NCBI RefSeq assembly: GCF_910594005.1 | Contig: NC_057828.1 | Span: forward strand, 5,282,235 to 5,346,234 | DNA length: 64,000 bases | Origin: Cervus elaphus | Taxonomy: Eukaryota > Chordata > Mammalia > Artiodactyla > Cervidae | Reading direction: 5' to 3' | In this document: positions 1-12,061 of the stretch, piece after piece | Layout of the letters: each line of letters starts with the position of its first letter | Position numbering within the stretch: position 1 is the stretch's first letter | Notes under the pieces: generated by a model | Seen by the model: only the letters and a program-made list of their open reading frames with translations | Told to the model about the DNA's origin: nothing | The model's database searches: none | Program-made: the position numbers and the translations under genes

Positions 1-61
1 CTGAAGTGGCTTCACAAGCACTTGGGTATGTGCTAGAGACTGAACATTTGTGTGCCCCTAA

Positions 62-1180
62 GGGATCATCGAAAAAGCAAGAGACTTCCAGAAAAACATC
101 TATTTCTGCTTTATTGACTATGCCAAAGCCTTTGACTGTGTGGATCACAATAAACTGTGATCCACCAGACCACCTGACCTGCCTCTTGAGAAACCTGTAA
201 GCAGGTCAGGAAGCAACAGTTAGAACTGGACATGGAAAAACAGACTGGTTCCAAATAGGAAAAGGAGTACATCAAGGCTGTATGTTGTCACCCTGCTTAT
301 TTAACTTATATGCAGAGTACATCATGAGAAACGCTGGGCTGGAGGAAGCACAAGCTGGAATCAAGATTGCCGGGAGAAATATCAATAACCTCAGATATGC
401 AGATGACACCACCCTTATGGCAGAAAGTGAAGAGGAACTAAAGAGCCTCTTAATGAAAGTGAAAGAGGAGAGTGAAAAAATTGGCTTAAAGCTCAACATT
501 CAGAAAACTAAGATCATGGCATCTGGTCCCATCACCTCATGGGAAATAGATGGGGAAACAGTGGAAACAGTGACAGACTTCATTTTTTTGGGCTCCAAAA
601 TCACTGCAGATGGTGACTGCAGCCATGAAATTAAAAGATGCTTACTCCTTGGAAGGAAAGTTATGACCAATCTAGACAGCATATTAAAAAGCAGAGACAT
701 TACTTTGCCAACAAAGGTCCATCTAGTCAAGGCTATGGTTTTTCCAGTGTTCATGTATGGATGTGAGAGTTGGACTGTGACGAAAGCTGAGAGCCAAAGA
801 ATGGATACGTTTGAACTGTGGTGTTGGAGAAGACTCTTGAGAGTCCCTTGGACTGCAAGGAGATCCAACCAGTCCATCCTGAAGGAGATCAGTCCTGGGT
901 GTTCATTGGAAGAACTGGTGCTGAAGCTGAAACTCCAGTACTTTGGCCACCTCATGTGAAGAGTTGACTCATTGGAAAAGACCCTGATGCTGGGAGGGAT
1001 TGGGGGCAGGAGGAGAAGGGGACGACAGGGGATGAGATGACTGGATGGCATCACCGACTTGATGGACATGAGTTTGAATAAACTCCAGGAGTTGGTGATG
1101 GACAGGGAGGCCTGGCGTGTTGCGATTCATGGGGTCGCAAAGAGTCGGACTCGACTGAGTGACTGAACTGAACTGAACTG
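62..1180 (+). mobile_element. BovB (RTE) LINE, 3' part
   Basis: Translated frames show the RTE reverse transcriptase, including the LRYADDTTLMAES catalytic block near 397-423, and the conserved 3' end that closes in ACTGA repeats. The 5' part is missing. A stop at about 198 and a frame change before 282 make it a dead copy. Bases 1-61 before it are unassigned. Confidence 0.9.
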
Positions 1181-1227
1181 CAAATTCATATGTTGAAACC
1201 TAATCTCTGTTGTGATAGTATTAGATG

Positions 1228-1452
1228 GTGAATGCATGCTCAGTCGCTTCAGTAGTACCCGACTCTTTGCGACCCCATAGACTGTAGCCCGCCAGGCTCC
1301 TCTGTCCATGGGACTCTCCAGGTGAGAATACTGGAGTGGGTTGCCATGCCTTCCTCCAAAGGATCTTCTCGACCCAAGGATTGAACCCGCATCTCCTGTG
1401 TCTCCAAATTGCAGGTGGATTCTTTACCACTCAGTCCCCGGGGAAGCCCCAT
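1228..1452 (-). mobile_element. tRNA-Glu-derived ruminant SINE
   Basis: Contains the typical antisense string of artiodactyl tRNA-Glu SINEs: CTCAGTCGCTTC, GACTCTTTGCGACCCCAT, then the box-B-like segment and the terminal CAGGGAAGCCCC-like end (here GGGGAAGCCCC). Confidence 0.8.
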
Positions 1453-1454
1453 TA

Positions 1455-1725
1455 GCAGATGGGGCCTTGGATGATCAGGTCATGACAGGGGAGCTCTCAT
1501 GGATGGGGTCAGCGCCGTTGTAACAGAGGCCCCAGGGCACCCCTTCTGCCTTGTGAGAACACAGCCAGATGGCTGCCTGTGAACCAGGCATCAAGCTATC
1601 ACCAGACACCCAGTCTATGAGTACCATGATCTTGGACTCACCAGCCTCCAGAACTGTGAGAAATGTTCACTCTGTCACCAATCTATAGTATTGTTGTTAC
1701 AGAAGCCTGAGCAGGCTAAGACGGT
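1455..1725 (+). mobile_element. MaLR/MLT1-type LTR remnant
   Basis: The block with GATCTTGGACT, CCAGCCTCCAGAACTGTGAG and the end CAGAAGCCTGAGCAGGCTAAG matches the 3' end of mammalian MaLR-type LTRs as I remember them. The exact subfamily needs a RepeatMasker run. Confidence 0.55.
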
Positions 1726-2174
1726 GGGATAAAGCCTGATTTTTACAGGAGCTCTCATACCTGTTTTGGGTAGATATCTTCATTGCTCTCAGATCCACTC
1801 TACATTTAAACGTCTGCCACATACGAGGGCACTATGCCAGTCTGATATTGATGGCCAGTAAAGGTTAGCCTAAGAATCAAAAATAAGCATAGAAAGAGGA
1901 TGGCAACCTCATTCATCAAGTAAGGAGAGATTTGTATCAGCTCTGTATGAAGATTCGGACAGAGCTGATTCTTAAACTCTGGCATGAAAGGATTCTCATA
2001 ACCAAGAGAGAGTTACGTTGTCAAACCCAGGTCTATGTGCCCTGCACACAGTGAAGCCAAACAAACTGAAACATTGGCGTTTGGAGTACAGAAAGGCCTA
2101 TTGCGATGGCTATGCACAGAGAATGCTCAGAAGACCTGACCTCACGAATGGTTTTCAGGGAAGAACTTTTGTTT
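1726..2174. other. No recognisable feature
   Basis: About 450 bases of mixed-composition DNA with no long frame, repeat signature or RNA gene that I recognise. Confidence 0.5.
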
Positions 2175-2300
2175 GGTTGGTTTTGGCTGCTTCCTACAGC
2201 TTTCAGGATCTCAGTTCCTCCACCAGGGATGGAAGCCAGGCCACAGCAGTGAAAGCGCTGAGTCCTAACCACTGGACCACCAAGGAGTGCCCAAGGAAGG
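2175..2300 (-). mobile_element. tRNA-derived SINE fragment
   Basis: Antisense of the ruminant SINE head: AACCACTGGACCACCAAGG near 2267, preceded by CACCAGGGATGGAAGCCAGG, the usual order of box B and box A in reverse. Confidence 0.75.
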
Positions 2301-2845
2301 GTTTCTCAAGACAATATTTGGGGTGAGAGCTGCAGGGTCTCGCTTCCTCTGACCAGTTGGTGTCGAGGTAATAAGGCGGCTTTTCGGGAGCCTGTCTTCA
2401 GTCTTCTGGTTCTTAGCAGTCTGGGGTCTCAGTGCGCGCTTGCCATGTTGTGTGTATACTCCCTGAGACAGAACTAGGACTCTGTTCTATCACTGAACTC
2501 TTGTTTCTTGAGTGCTTTTTGATTGTTCCTGCATTTCCTAACTGGTAACTGTTTGAAGCTGGATCTGCTCTTTGGAACTCAGGGAAGGCCTAGGAGACTA
2601 AAGCCCTTTTCTACAAACAAGAAGTGAAGAGTCTTTTGTACCCAAGAGGGCCCTGCAGGGTCCTGTTCAGTGTCAACCCTCTTTTTCTTTGATGCTTCTC
2701 AAACTTGAGGGGAACAGGGGCAGGACAAGAAAGGGGATAGTTTTGGATAGAGAGGTTAATCATAAACTTGTTAGAGAAATTCAGTTTGGGGGGGGGCACT
2801 TGGTTTCAGTTATGAGATGATAGTTTATGGGACCAAAATAAGTTG
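2301..2845. other. No clear feature; possible LTR debris
   Basis: About 550 bases, including a G8 run near 2788. No coding frame with support. Confidence 0.4.
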
Positions 2846-2849
2846 TTAA

Positions 2850-3545
2850 GAGAGCTACCACTCAGTAAGAAAGGGAGGTTCAACCTACCAGTTGGGTGGC
2901 AGGTCCCAGAGAAAAGAAAGCCAGCTCATGCTCATGAAACAGAAGAGAGCAGGGCACAAAGTTTAAAAGAATGACATAGCCTGAGGACATGACATAAACT
3001 GATTAGAACCAAATAGGTTCAAGATGGTGGCCCAGTGGATTTCTTCTAGACCTTGGGCCATACTGTATACTCAGTGTAACACATCAGCAAGCTAAATGAA
3101 AACCCACCCGCCCCATGAGAGTGCCAAGGCCAACCATGAAGGTCAAAAAATGAGCAGAGCTCAGTTCCCGGAAATCCCTGCCCCTTTCCCAAAATTTCTG
3201 GTTAGAACCAACTAGGTCCAATAGTTCTGTCACTCACTGGTCTATGAAATTACCCACCCCTATAAAAACTGACAACCCCATAACCCAGTGCCCACCTTCT
3301 GAGGTGGCCATCCTCTGTGGAGTTTTTCTTTCTAAATAATCCACGTCTTGCCTATCATTTTCTCTCTCACTGAATTCTTCCTGTGATGAGACATCAAGAC
3401 CCTGAGCTTCATTAAGTCCTGAGACCAGGTGTGTGACCTCAGTTAAAGACCATGGATTTAAGACCCAGTCTGGCTCCTGACTGGTTCAAGTCCTGGCCCG
3501 TGAGCTCAGCTTCTAATCTGAGTTGCACTGTTTCACTTATGCCCC
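2850..3545 (+). mobile_element. Solo LTR-like element (endogenous retrovirus)
   Basis: A core-promoter-like CTATAAAA at 3260-3267 is followed by TAAATAA about 70 bases later and a U5-like pyrimidine-rich stretch, the arrangement of a gammaretrovirus-type LTR. Flanking internal genes are absent. The boundaries are approximate. Confidence 0.5.
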
Positions 3546-3569
3546 GATGAGTTGGACACCTCAATAAAA

Positions 3570-3935
3570 CAGTGTTAAAAAGAGACAACAAGCCCCAAAT
3601 GGAGTCATGTACACTTCACCACATCAACCCAAGTTTCAATCCTGCCCAGAAACATGACCTATAAAACAACCTAAAATTTCCTGAACAGCTGCTAGTGAGG
3701 TAATATGCGTGATAAACTAAGCTATTTCCTTCCTCTCAAAAAGAAGGAGACCTGGCCCAGAGTAACCCTTTTCTCTTGCTAATAACTTTCTTGCCCTCCT
3801 TTGCATAAAAGCTTTCCATTTTGTACTGCTCCTGGAATGTCTTCTAGTTGCCAGATGGAATGCAGCCTGATTCATGAATCACCTTCTTAAGCCATCAGAT
3901 GTCAAATTTACTTGGTTGAATTTTATTTTTTACAT
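3570..3935 (+). mobile_element. Second LTR-like remnant
   Basis: GCATAAAAGC near 3803, CTTTCC-type U5 sequence and the overall order suggest another old LTR. Not assigned to a family. Confidence 0.35.
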
Positions 3936-4185
3936 GTCATTTATCCTTAAATACATTTTCCTAAATTGAGAATAATTAATAAATTATATTTTCAGATGGG
4001 TATCCTTTCTGTTTATTTCTTGTTCTGAGAATTTTTACAAATGAATGGATGAAAGACTGTATTATAATTTCTTCCCCTTATAGTTTTATTTTCTCACGTT
4101 AGTTGCCAGGAAGTTTTTAGTTTAAATGAAATGCCTGATTGTGAAACTGGGGAGAGCATAATCTTTAAAAAAAATGACATACCCA
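3936..4185. other. AT-rich unassigned DNA
   Basis: No frame or repeat family that I can name. Confidence 0.4.
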
Positions 4186-4189
4186 TCAT

Positions 4190-5307
4190 GCATGCATACT
4201 AAGTCACTCCAGTCATGTCTGACTCTTTTGTGACCCCATGGACTGCAGCACCCCAGGCCTCCCTGTCCTTCACTATCTCCCGAAGCTTGCTCAAACTCAT
4301 GTCCATTGAGTCAGTGATGCCATCCAACCATCTAGTCCTCGTCTCCTTCTCCTTCAGTCTTTCCCAGCATCAGGGTCTTTTCCAGTAAATCAGCTCTTCA
4401 CATCAGGTGGCCAAAGTCTGGGAGCATTAGCTTCAGCATCAGTCCTTCAATGAGTATTCAGGGTTGATTTCCCTTCAGATTGACTGGTTTGATCTTGCTG
4501 TCCACGGGATTTTCAGGAGTCTTTTCTAGCACCACAGTTCAAAGCCATCAATTCTTTGGCATTTGCCTTTCTTTATGGTCCAGCTCTCACAACTGTACAT
4601 GACTACTGGGAAGACCATAGCCTTAACTATATGGACCTTTGTAGGCAGAGTAATGTCTCTGCTTTTCAAGACACCATCCAGGTTTGTCATAGTTTTCCTG
4701 CCAAGAAGCAATCATCTTCTAATTTCATGGCTGGGATCACCATCTACAGTGATTTTGGAGCCTAAGAAGAGGAAATCTGTCACTACTTCCACCTTTTCCC
4801 CTTCTGTTTGCCATAAAGTGAGGGACCGAACACCATGATCTTAGTTTTTTAATATTTAGTTTTAAGCTGGCTCTTTCATTCTCCTCCATCACCCTCATCA
4901 AGAGGCTCTTTTGCTCTCCTTCACTTTCTGCCATTTGAGTGGTGTCATCTGCATATCTGAGGTTGTTAGTGTTTCTCCCACATATGTTGATTCCAGCTTG
5001 TAATTCGAATACCCAGCCTGGCATTTCTCAGGATGTGCTCAGTGTATAGGTTAAACAAACAAGGTGACAGAATACAGCCCTATTGTACTCCTTTCACAAT
5101 TTTGAACCAATCAGTTGTTCCATACAGGGTTCTAACTAACTGTTGCCTCTTGACCCTCATGCAGGTTTCTCAGGAGCCATCTCTTTGAGAGCTTTCCACA
5201 GTTTGTTATGATCCACATAGTCAAAGGCTTTAGCGTAACCGATGAAAGAGAGGTAGATTTTTTCTGGAATTCCCTTGCTTTCTCTACGATCCAGTGAATG
5301 ACCCAGG
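4190..5307 (-). mobile_element. BovB LINE, 3' part
   Basis: Minus-strand reading gives the BovB reverse-transcriptase end (NNLRYADDTTQMAES, SCESWTIKKG). The element starts with the BovB tail near 4190. It carries several frame breaks and stops abruptly at 5307, next to the L1 3' end. Confidence 0.88.
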
Positions 5308-7866
5308 TAGTGGACACATGTCACTCCCAGTCTCCCAGTTCGTCTCGCCCTCCCCGTCCTCCATGTCCACATGTCCATTCTCTACATCTGTGTCTCTATT
5401 TCTGCCTTAGAAATAGGTTCATCTGGACCACTTTTCTAGATTCCACATATATGCATTAATGTAAGATATTTGTTTTTCTCTTTCTGACTTACTTCATTAT
5501 GTGTGACAGACTCTGTGTCCATCCACATATCTACAAATGACCCTATTTCATTCCTTTTGGTGACTGAGTAATGGTCCACTGTTTCTATGCACCACATTTT
5601 CTTTATCCATTCTTCAGTCATTGGATATTTAGGTTGTTTCTCCTGGCTGTTGTTAAGTAGTACTGCAACGAATATTGAGGTACATGTATCCTTCTGAATT
5701 ACGGTTTTCTCAGGATATATGCCCAGTAGTGGGTTTGCTAAGTCACATGACAGCTGTCTGTTTAATTCTTTACAGAACCTCCGTACTGATCTCCTGGAGA
5801 AGAAAATGGCAACCCACTCCAGTACTCTCGCCTGGAGAATCCCATGGACAGAGGAGCCTAGCGGGCTACTGTCCACCGGGTAGCGAGAGTCAGACACGAC
5901 TTAGGGACGAAACCACTGCCGCCACCATGCTGTTCTCCACAGTGGCTGGATCAGTTTACATTCCCCCCACCAGTGCAGAGGATTCCCTTTTCTCCACACG
6001 TTCACAGCATTTATTCTTTTTAGATTTTTTTGATGATGGCCATTCTGACTGGTGTGATGTTATACCTCATTGTAGTTTTGATTTGCATTTCTCTAATTAT
6101 TGATGTTGAGCATCTTTTCATGTGCCTCTTGGCCATCTGTATGTCTTCTTTGGAGAGAGGTGCATTTAGGTCTTCTGCCCATTTTTTATTGGGCTCTTTG
6201 TTTTTCTGATATTGAGCTCCATGAGCTGTTTGTATATTTTGGAGATTAATCCTTTGCCTGTTGCTTTGTTTGCAAATATTTTGTCCCATTCTGTGGGTTG
6301 TCTTTTTGTATTGCATATGGTTTCTTTTGCTGTGAAAAAGTATTAAGCTTAATAAAGTCCCATTTTTTATTTTCTGTTTTTATTTTCATTACGCTAGGAG
6401 TGGCTTAAAAAAAATCTTGCTGTGGTTTATGTCAGAGGGTTTTTCCGTTGTTTTCATCTAAGAGTTTTATAGTGTCTGGTATTACATTTAGGTCCTTAAT
6501 CTATTTTGAATTTGTTTTTGTGTATGGTGTTGGGAAGTGTTCTAATTTTGTTCTTTTACATGTAGCTGCCCAGATTTCCCAGCACCACTTACTGAAGAGA
6601 CTCTCTCTTCTCCACTGTACATTCTTGCCTCCTTTGTCATAGATTAAGTGACCATGGATGTGTGGGTTTATCTCTGGGTTTTCTATCCTGTACCATTGAT
6701 CCATATTTCTGTTTTTGTGCCAGTACCATACTACCTTGATTACTATAGCTTTGTAGTAAGTTTGAATTCAGGGAGCGTGATTCCTCCAGCTCCATTTTTT
6801 TCTCAAGATTACTTTGACTATGCAAGGTCTTTTATGTTTCCATACAAATTGTAAACTTTTTGTTCTAATTCCATGAAGAAAACCATCAGTAATTTGATAG
6901 AAATTGCATTGAGTCAGCAGGTTGCTTTGGGTAGTATATTCATTTTCACAATACTGAGTCTTTTTCCATTGAAGAACACGGTATATTTCTTCATCTGTTT
7001 GTGTCATCTTTAATTTCCTTCAGCACTGTTTTCTGCCTCATTAAGCAGGTTTATTTCTCAGTATTTTATTCTTTATGTTGTGATGGTAAATGGAAATTTT
7101 TTTCTCTTTCTGCTCTTTTGTTGTTAGTGTACAAGAATGCAAGAGATTTCTGTGCATTAATTTTGTTTCCTGAAACCTTATCAAATTCATTGATGAGCTC
7201 TAGAAGTTTCCTGGTGGCATCTTTAGAATTTTCTATGGATAGTATCATGTCATCTGCAGTGACAGTTTTACTTCTTCTCTTCCAAATTGTATTTCTTTTA
7301 TTTCTTTTTCTTCTCTGATTACTGTGGCACTTCCAAAACTATGTTGAATGAGAGTGGTGAGAGTGAACATCCTTGTCTTTTTCTTGATCTTAGGTGAAAT
7401 GCTTTCAGGTTTTCACTATTGTGAATGATGTTTGGTGTGGTTTCGTCATACATGGTCTTTATTACATTAAGTTCCCTCTATGCTCACTTTCTGGAGTTTT
7501 TATCATAAATGGGTGTTCCATTTTGTCAAAAGCTTTCTCTGTGACTGGAGATGATCACGTGTTTTTATCTTTCAATTTGTTAAAATGGTTTATCACATTG
7601 ACTGACTTGCATATACTGAAGAATCCTTGCATCACTGGGATAAATCCTACTTGATCATGGTGAATGATCCTTTGGTGTGTTGGATTCTGTTCACTAGTAT
7701 TTTGTTGAGGATTTTTGTGTCTATGTTCATCAGTGATATTTGCCTGTAATTTTCTTTTTCTGTGATATCTTTGTCTGGTTTTGGTATCACAGTGATGGTG
7801 GTCTTATAGAACTAATTTAAGAGTGTTCCTTCCTCTGCAATTTTTTGGAAGACTTTGAGGACAGGA
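5308..7866 (-). mobile_element. L1 LINE, 5'-truncated, with 3'UTR
   Basis: Reads on the minus strand as the 3' half of L1 ORF2 (reverse-transcriptase end and C-terminal region) followed by the L1 3'UTR at 5308-5450. Matches the full L1 at 46737-54665. Truncated at 7866. The palindrome boundary at 6017 cuts through it: bases 6017-7866 are duplicated on the right, 5308-6016 are not. A SINE interrupts it at about 5788-5926. Confidence 0.88.
5788..5926 (+). mobile_element. tRNA-Glu SINE inserted in L1
   Basis: Typical segment with GGCAACCCACTCCAGTA and GAATCCCATGGACAGAGGAG, ending in GACACGACT. It splits the L1 sequence that resumes at CTGTTCTCCACAGTGG. The end coordinates are approximate. Confidence 0.8.
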
Positions 7867-8224
7867 GCTCAGGCCCAGCCTCCTGCCCATGAGCAACATC
7901 CCACAAGCCACAGAGCAAGGCAAAAAAAAAAAAAAAAAATAGAGTAGAACAATAATAAAAAAATGAAATAAATTTTAAAAACTAACAGTTACATTAGGGG
8001 AAAAAAAGACAAATGAAATAAACTAGAAGGTGAAACAGAATCCTAATAGCTAAAAAAAAAAAAAAAAAAAAAATGAAGCAGAACATTAAAAAAGGTTAAA
8101 AAAATAAAATAAATTTAGAAAACTAACAAGTATGTTAGAAAAACTAAACATTTCAGTGAAACAACTACCAGAAGCTAAAACAGAACCAAAATAGCAAAGA
8201 ATAAAATAAAATAAAAAGCCAGAA
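7867..8224. repeat. A-rich block of degenerate tandem units
   Basis: Two long A-runs (7923-7940, 8050-8073) and repeated related motifs such as AATAAATTTTAAAAACTAAC and AATAAATTTAGAAAACTAAC indicate a diverged A-rich tandem of about 130-150 bases per unit. It joins an L1 truncation on one side and the GC-rich block on the other. Mirrored at about 42010-42380. Confidence 0.6.
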
Positions 8225-8785
8225 AAGGCTCTGGCTGGGGGTGCAGGCCGCTCAGTGCAGCCCAGCGGGCACCCCTGGTGTATCTTTGGCCTCCAGGAGT
8301 GTAGGATCAGGCTTGGGACCTCCGCAGGCACCCCAGGGCCAGGTGGGCAGGGGACGCCAGCTCTGTTCCACCAGTCCTCTGAACCCCTCACCAGAGCCCC
8401 TTCCAGGCCAGTTCTGCTCTTCCCCCTCACCTCCCTCTCATGCTCCCAGGGTTCAAGTAAGCTTGGGGGGCCTCAGAGGATGGAGGATCAGGCCTGAGAC
8501 CACAGCGGCTCCTGGGGCCCAGTGGGCAGGGGAAGTGCTCCCCACATTGCCTCTGATCGCCACAGCCCCCAAGGGTCTTTCCCCATCCCCACTGGCCCCG
8601 TGGAGTTGTGCCTCTCCAGGCATTGGACATCGCGGGTGCCCCTCAGGGCCCCAGCCCCATTGGCCCCACTTCCCCTTCCCCTTCACTTCCCCGCCATCCT
8701 CTACCCAGTCCCTCAGGAGTTCCTTCTGGACTCCTTGCCTTCCCACTCTGCCATCTGGTCTCTACCCCTCCATAAGGTTTATTTT
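8225..8785. repeat. GC-rich composite repeat, left copy
   Basis: About 550 bases of C/G-rich sequence containing two diverged units of roughly 200 bases; both contain GGATCAGGC followed by CCAGGTGGGCAGGGG-like or CCAGTGGGCAGGGG text. Long frames in it are not conserved with the right arm copy, so it is not coding. Its combination with an A-rich block resembles composite retroposons of SVA type. No family assigned. Confidence 0.5.
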
Positions 8786-8799
8786 ACATTTCTAATTCT

Positions 8800-9065
8800 T
8801 TAAAAATGTAATTATTTATTTCTGGCAGCACCAGGTCTTCATTGCTGCATGCGCGCCTTCTCTGGTGGTGGTGAGGGGCTAGTGAGGCTTCTTGTGGCGG
8901 CTTCTGTTGCAGAGCCCGCGCTGTAGGGCACGCGAGCTTCAGTAGTTGTAGCCCACAGGCTCAGGTGCCCTGCAGCATGCGGAATCTTCCCAAACCAGGA
9001 TCAAACCTGTGTCCCCTGAACTGGCAGGCAGATTCTTAACCACTGGACCCCCAGGGAAGTCCCTT
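8800..9065 (-). mobile_element. tRNA-derived SINE
   Basis: Antisense SINE with AACCACTGGACCCCCAGGGA near 9040 and the GCATGCGCGCCTTCTCTGG distal part. Confidence 0.8.
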
Positions 9066-9339
9066 AAGGATTATTTTAAACTGGTTAAAGAAAGTACAGA
9101 CACAGCAGAAGCTCTGAGAACTGAGCAAAATTTACCTTTTATAAGAGACATTTGCATTTATAAGGAAACTCTCCACTTGTAAGGGTGTCTCCCTCACTGT
9201 ACCAGGAGGAGGGAGGATGTCTAAACTTTTGAAACCTGTGTCACTGGAGAAGGCAACAACTCGAATCTGCATAGCAACCTTACCCTTGCTTACTGGGCTT
9301 TTCCTGGTATCTGCCTGTAACTGGCTCTCCACCACGTCC
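9066..9339. other. Unassigned DNA in arm A
   Basis: About 270 bases. Small frames here are also open in the right arm, but with substitutions and no coding signature. Confidence 0.4.
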
Positions 9340-9955
9340 TTTGTCTTTAGCTAAAGGTACAAGATGAAACCAAGTTCCGGTTCATGGAGCCAAAGAATGA
9401 ACTTCACAAACATGCAAACACTCACACAGGCAGAGTTTATCTTAAAGGATAGAGATACAAAGTTCTCAGCATAGACACTGAGAGGGGGTGAAATGCCTCC
9501 AAAGGTGAGAATCACAACAGTTTTTATCTTTACCAGTATTGATCTGTTCACTTTTGGTTGGCTCGGGGCCCTGATGTATGTAATTTTTGACCAATCATTT
9601 TAAATGCTGCAATGTCCACTTTGTCATTTTTATGGCTTTCTTTGATCCCCCAGTCCTTGAGTATTCATAGACATTGAGTCATCAGCCTATGACCTTTTCT
9701 CATGACCTCTGGCTGTTTAAGAATCAGATGTATGTTTAAGAATTAGTGGTCCATCTCGTGTTTTTTTGGTTGATAAGTTGGACTGCAGTTACTGATTTTC
9801 TTGTCCAGGGCCTGATACTTTATGAGCCTCCAGGCCAAGGAGGCATTCCTCTGAATGCCTGGGAACTAGAACAAAAAGTACCGCTATAAGTTAGTGGAGC
9901 GAGACACTTATGTGAGGGAGTAAGTTGGACTTAAAATCTACAATTAAAAAAAGAA
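9340..9955 (-). mobile_element. Solo LTR, betaretrovirus-like end
   Basis: On the minus strand the block ends in TTCTTTGGCTCCATGAACCGG, resembling the U5 end of betaretrovirus-type LTRs, with a GATAAACTCTGCCTG segment as R/U5-like sequence. No internal retroviral region is attached. Confidence 0.5.
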
Positions 9956-9965
9956 TCTAGGCCGC

Positions 9966-10441
9966 AACCATTACTTTGCCAACAAAGGTCCGTCTAGTCA
10001 AGGCTATGGTTTTTCCAGTGGTCGTGTATGAATGTGAGAGTTGGACTATAAAGAAAGCTGAACACTGAAGAATTGATGCTTTTAAACTGTGGTGTTGGAG
10101 AAGACTCTTGAGAGTCTCTTGGATTGCAAGGAGATCCAACCAGTCCACCCTAAAGGAAATCAGTCCTGAATATTCATTGGAAGGACTGATGCTGAAGCTG
10201 AAACTACAATACTTTGGCCACCTGATGCAAAGAACTGACTCATTGGAAAAGACCCTGATGCTGGGAAAGATTGAAGGCAAGAGGAGAAGGGGACAACAGA
10301 GGATGAGATGGTTGGATGGCATCACCAACTCAATGGACATGGGTTTGAGTAAACTCTGGGAGTTGGTGATGGATAGGGAGGCCTGGCATGCTGCAGTCCA
10401 TGGGGTCTCAAAGAGTCAGACACAACTGAGCAACTGAACTG
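9966..10441 (+). mobile_element. BovB LINE 3' fragment
   Basis: Begins at the CATTACTTTGCCAACAAAGG point of the reverse-transcriptase ORF and runs to the ACTGA-type tail at 10441. Mirrored at 39820-40300. Confidence 0.9.
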
Positions 10442-11200
10442 AGGCCCCAACCCTACACTGACTGCCTAGCAATTTCTACCTCAATAGTATTTAAGGTGTA
10501 GATTTCCATCCTTTTTGGACAGCTACTCAGTTTTCCAAGGTCTCTCCTATGTATACAAGTTATTAAACTTTTGTGTATTTTTTTTTTCCTCCTGTTAATC
10601 TGTCTTACATCACTTAGGCCAGCCAAGAAAATGAGCAGGTGGGAAGGAAATGCTGCTCCCCTCCCCACCTCATTGAAAATATTGCAAAGCAAGAAAGGGG
10701 AAAAAAGGGAAATCCATAATTTTTTCTTCAGTCTGCCCTTCCTCATCAAGTCAAAAGTGGAGAGTATTGGTAGAATGCATGTCTCTCAAGCAGTGGAGTC
10801 AACAGTTCTGATCACCAGTTACAGGATGTGGGGAGTTTTTCCTGGGTGTCCTACAATTCAACTCAATTCTGACAATATCTACATTGAAATAGCATCAGAT
10901 CCCACAGGTTAAAGACTGAGTCGTACAAGAACAGCGTCATTTCAATGCCAACCACAAAGTGCTTCTGGTTATAAATCATAGCTCTCACAGATCCCTTCTT
11001 GGGTTTGATTAATTTGTTAGAGGCAGCTCACAGGACTCAAGAAACTAGTTAACTCACTAGATTACCAATTTATTACAAAGGGTATTAAAGGATATGAATC
11101 AATAACCAGATTAACAGATACACTAATTCATTACCTAATTCTGAAACTGAGCAGGACACTGTGAGGCTCCTGGGTGCAAAAGCCTTTCTGTGACCCCCAT
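10442..11200 (+). mobile_element. LTR-like remnants
   Basis: The pyrimidine-rich CTCCTGTTAATCTGTCTTAC near 10590 resembles an LTR U5 end. The stretch with GAGGCAGCTCACAGGACTCA near 11020 resembles another old LTR. Families not resolved. Confidence 0.35.
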
Positions 11201-11204
11201 TTCT

Positions 11205-11797
11205 TGTTTGTAGGGAATACACCAGCCTCCATGAACTTTCCTAAGTAAGAAAGGGCATGTTCAAACAGCTGCTAGTCAGGAAAAGGAGGGAATGAAGAGA
11301 CAAAGGAGAATCACTCAAGAAATAATAGTGCAGCCTTGGGGCAGAGTCCTAGCTCCCCCTCAACTTAAGTACATAACAGCTTTGAGTTCTGCAGAACTAA
11401 AACCCCCAACAAATGGAAGATGTTAACTTCTGGATGAAACATTCTTCATTCCAGAGAGGTCACAGTTTGATAACCTCTAGGTCCACAGAAAGCTCATGAG
11501 GAGGCCACCGTAGACCGGATTAAAGGAGTGCAAGCCCTACACACACCCTGATCCTTATCAGCAACCCTGTCTTTGAACCACTGCTATAAAACTCCTCACT
11601 AAATAGCAGAGGGGGGCACTCTTTGTCTCCCTTCTGATGTCCATGTCAGAAGCTTTCTCTGTTCTCTTTTCACTTTAATAAAACTCTGCTACACAAAAGC
11701 TCATGAGTGATCAAGCCTGGTCCCTGGTCCCTGGTCCCGAAGCTAAATCTTCTTCTGCAGAGATCATGAATCAGACATCATTCTCCACAGGCTATCA
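11205..11797 (+). mobile_element. Gammaretrovirus-type (ERV1) LTR, left copy
   Basis: TATA-like TATAAA at 11585-11590, AATAAA at 11677-11682, terminal CA at 11797, then three bases and an 18-base primer-binding site. Same orientation as the gene 1.35 kb downstream. The 5' end is approximate. Confidence 0.7.
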
Positions 11798-11800
11798 TCT

Positions 11801-11818
11801 TGGGGGCTTGTCCAGGAT
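11801..11818 (+). other. Retroviral primer-binding site, tRNA-Pro type
   Basis: TGGGGGCTTGTCCAGGAT matches the tRNA-Pro primer-binding site at 16 of 18 positions. Leader-like sequence follows for about 200 bases. No gag, pol or env frame is present. Confidence 0.75.
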
Positions 11819-12061
11819 CTTCGAGGCAAGGTTTTAGGTTCCTTGTTCTAAAAATTTTGAGAGGCATCTTTGGGCTTGCTTTGGTGCTTTGTTCTACCTC
11901 TTAAATTTTAAGCACTGTGATGCATCCTGCATGAATAAGAATCAGTGGGTACTGGGAAGTGAGAAATTCACAGGAAACACAACAAGAGCCACTAAGCCAA
12001 AAAACTGTGTCCCCAGGGGCACACCTCAGGCTGGCTGACCCTTCTACTCCCTAGGAACACA

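Noticed and set aside
282..959. 225-codon frame with a reverse-transcriptase domain
   Set aside because: It is the decayed ORF of a BovB copy, not a host gene. Reported as part of the mobile element.
8241..8795. 184-codon Pro/Ser-rich open frame
   Set aside because: It lies in the GC-rich repeat, and the mirrored copy is broken into several shorter frames. Low stop-codon density is expected in GC-rich DNA.
10571..10912. 113-codon frame conserved in both outer arms
   Set aside because: It sits in LTR-like DNA. The two copies have amino-acid changing differences in a short span, and conservation follows from arm duplication.
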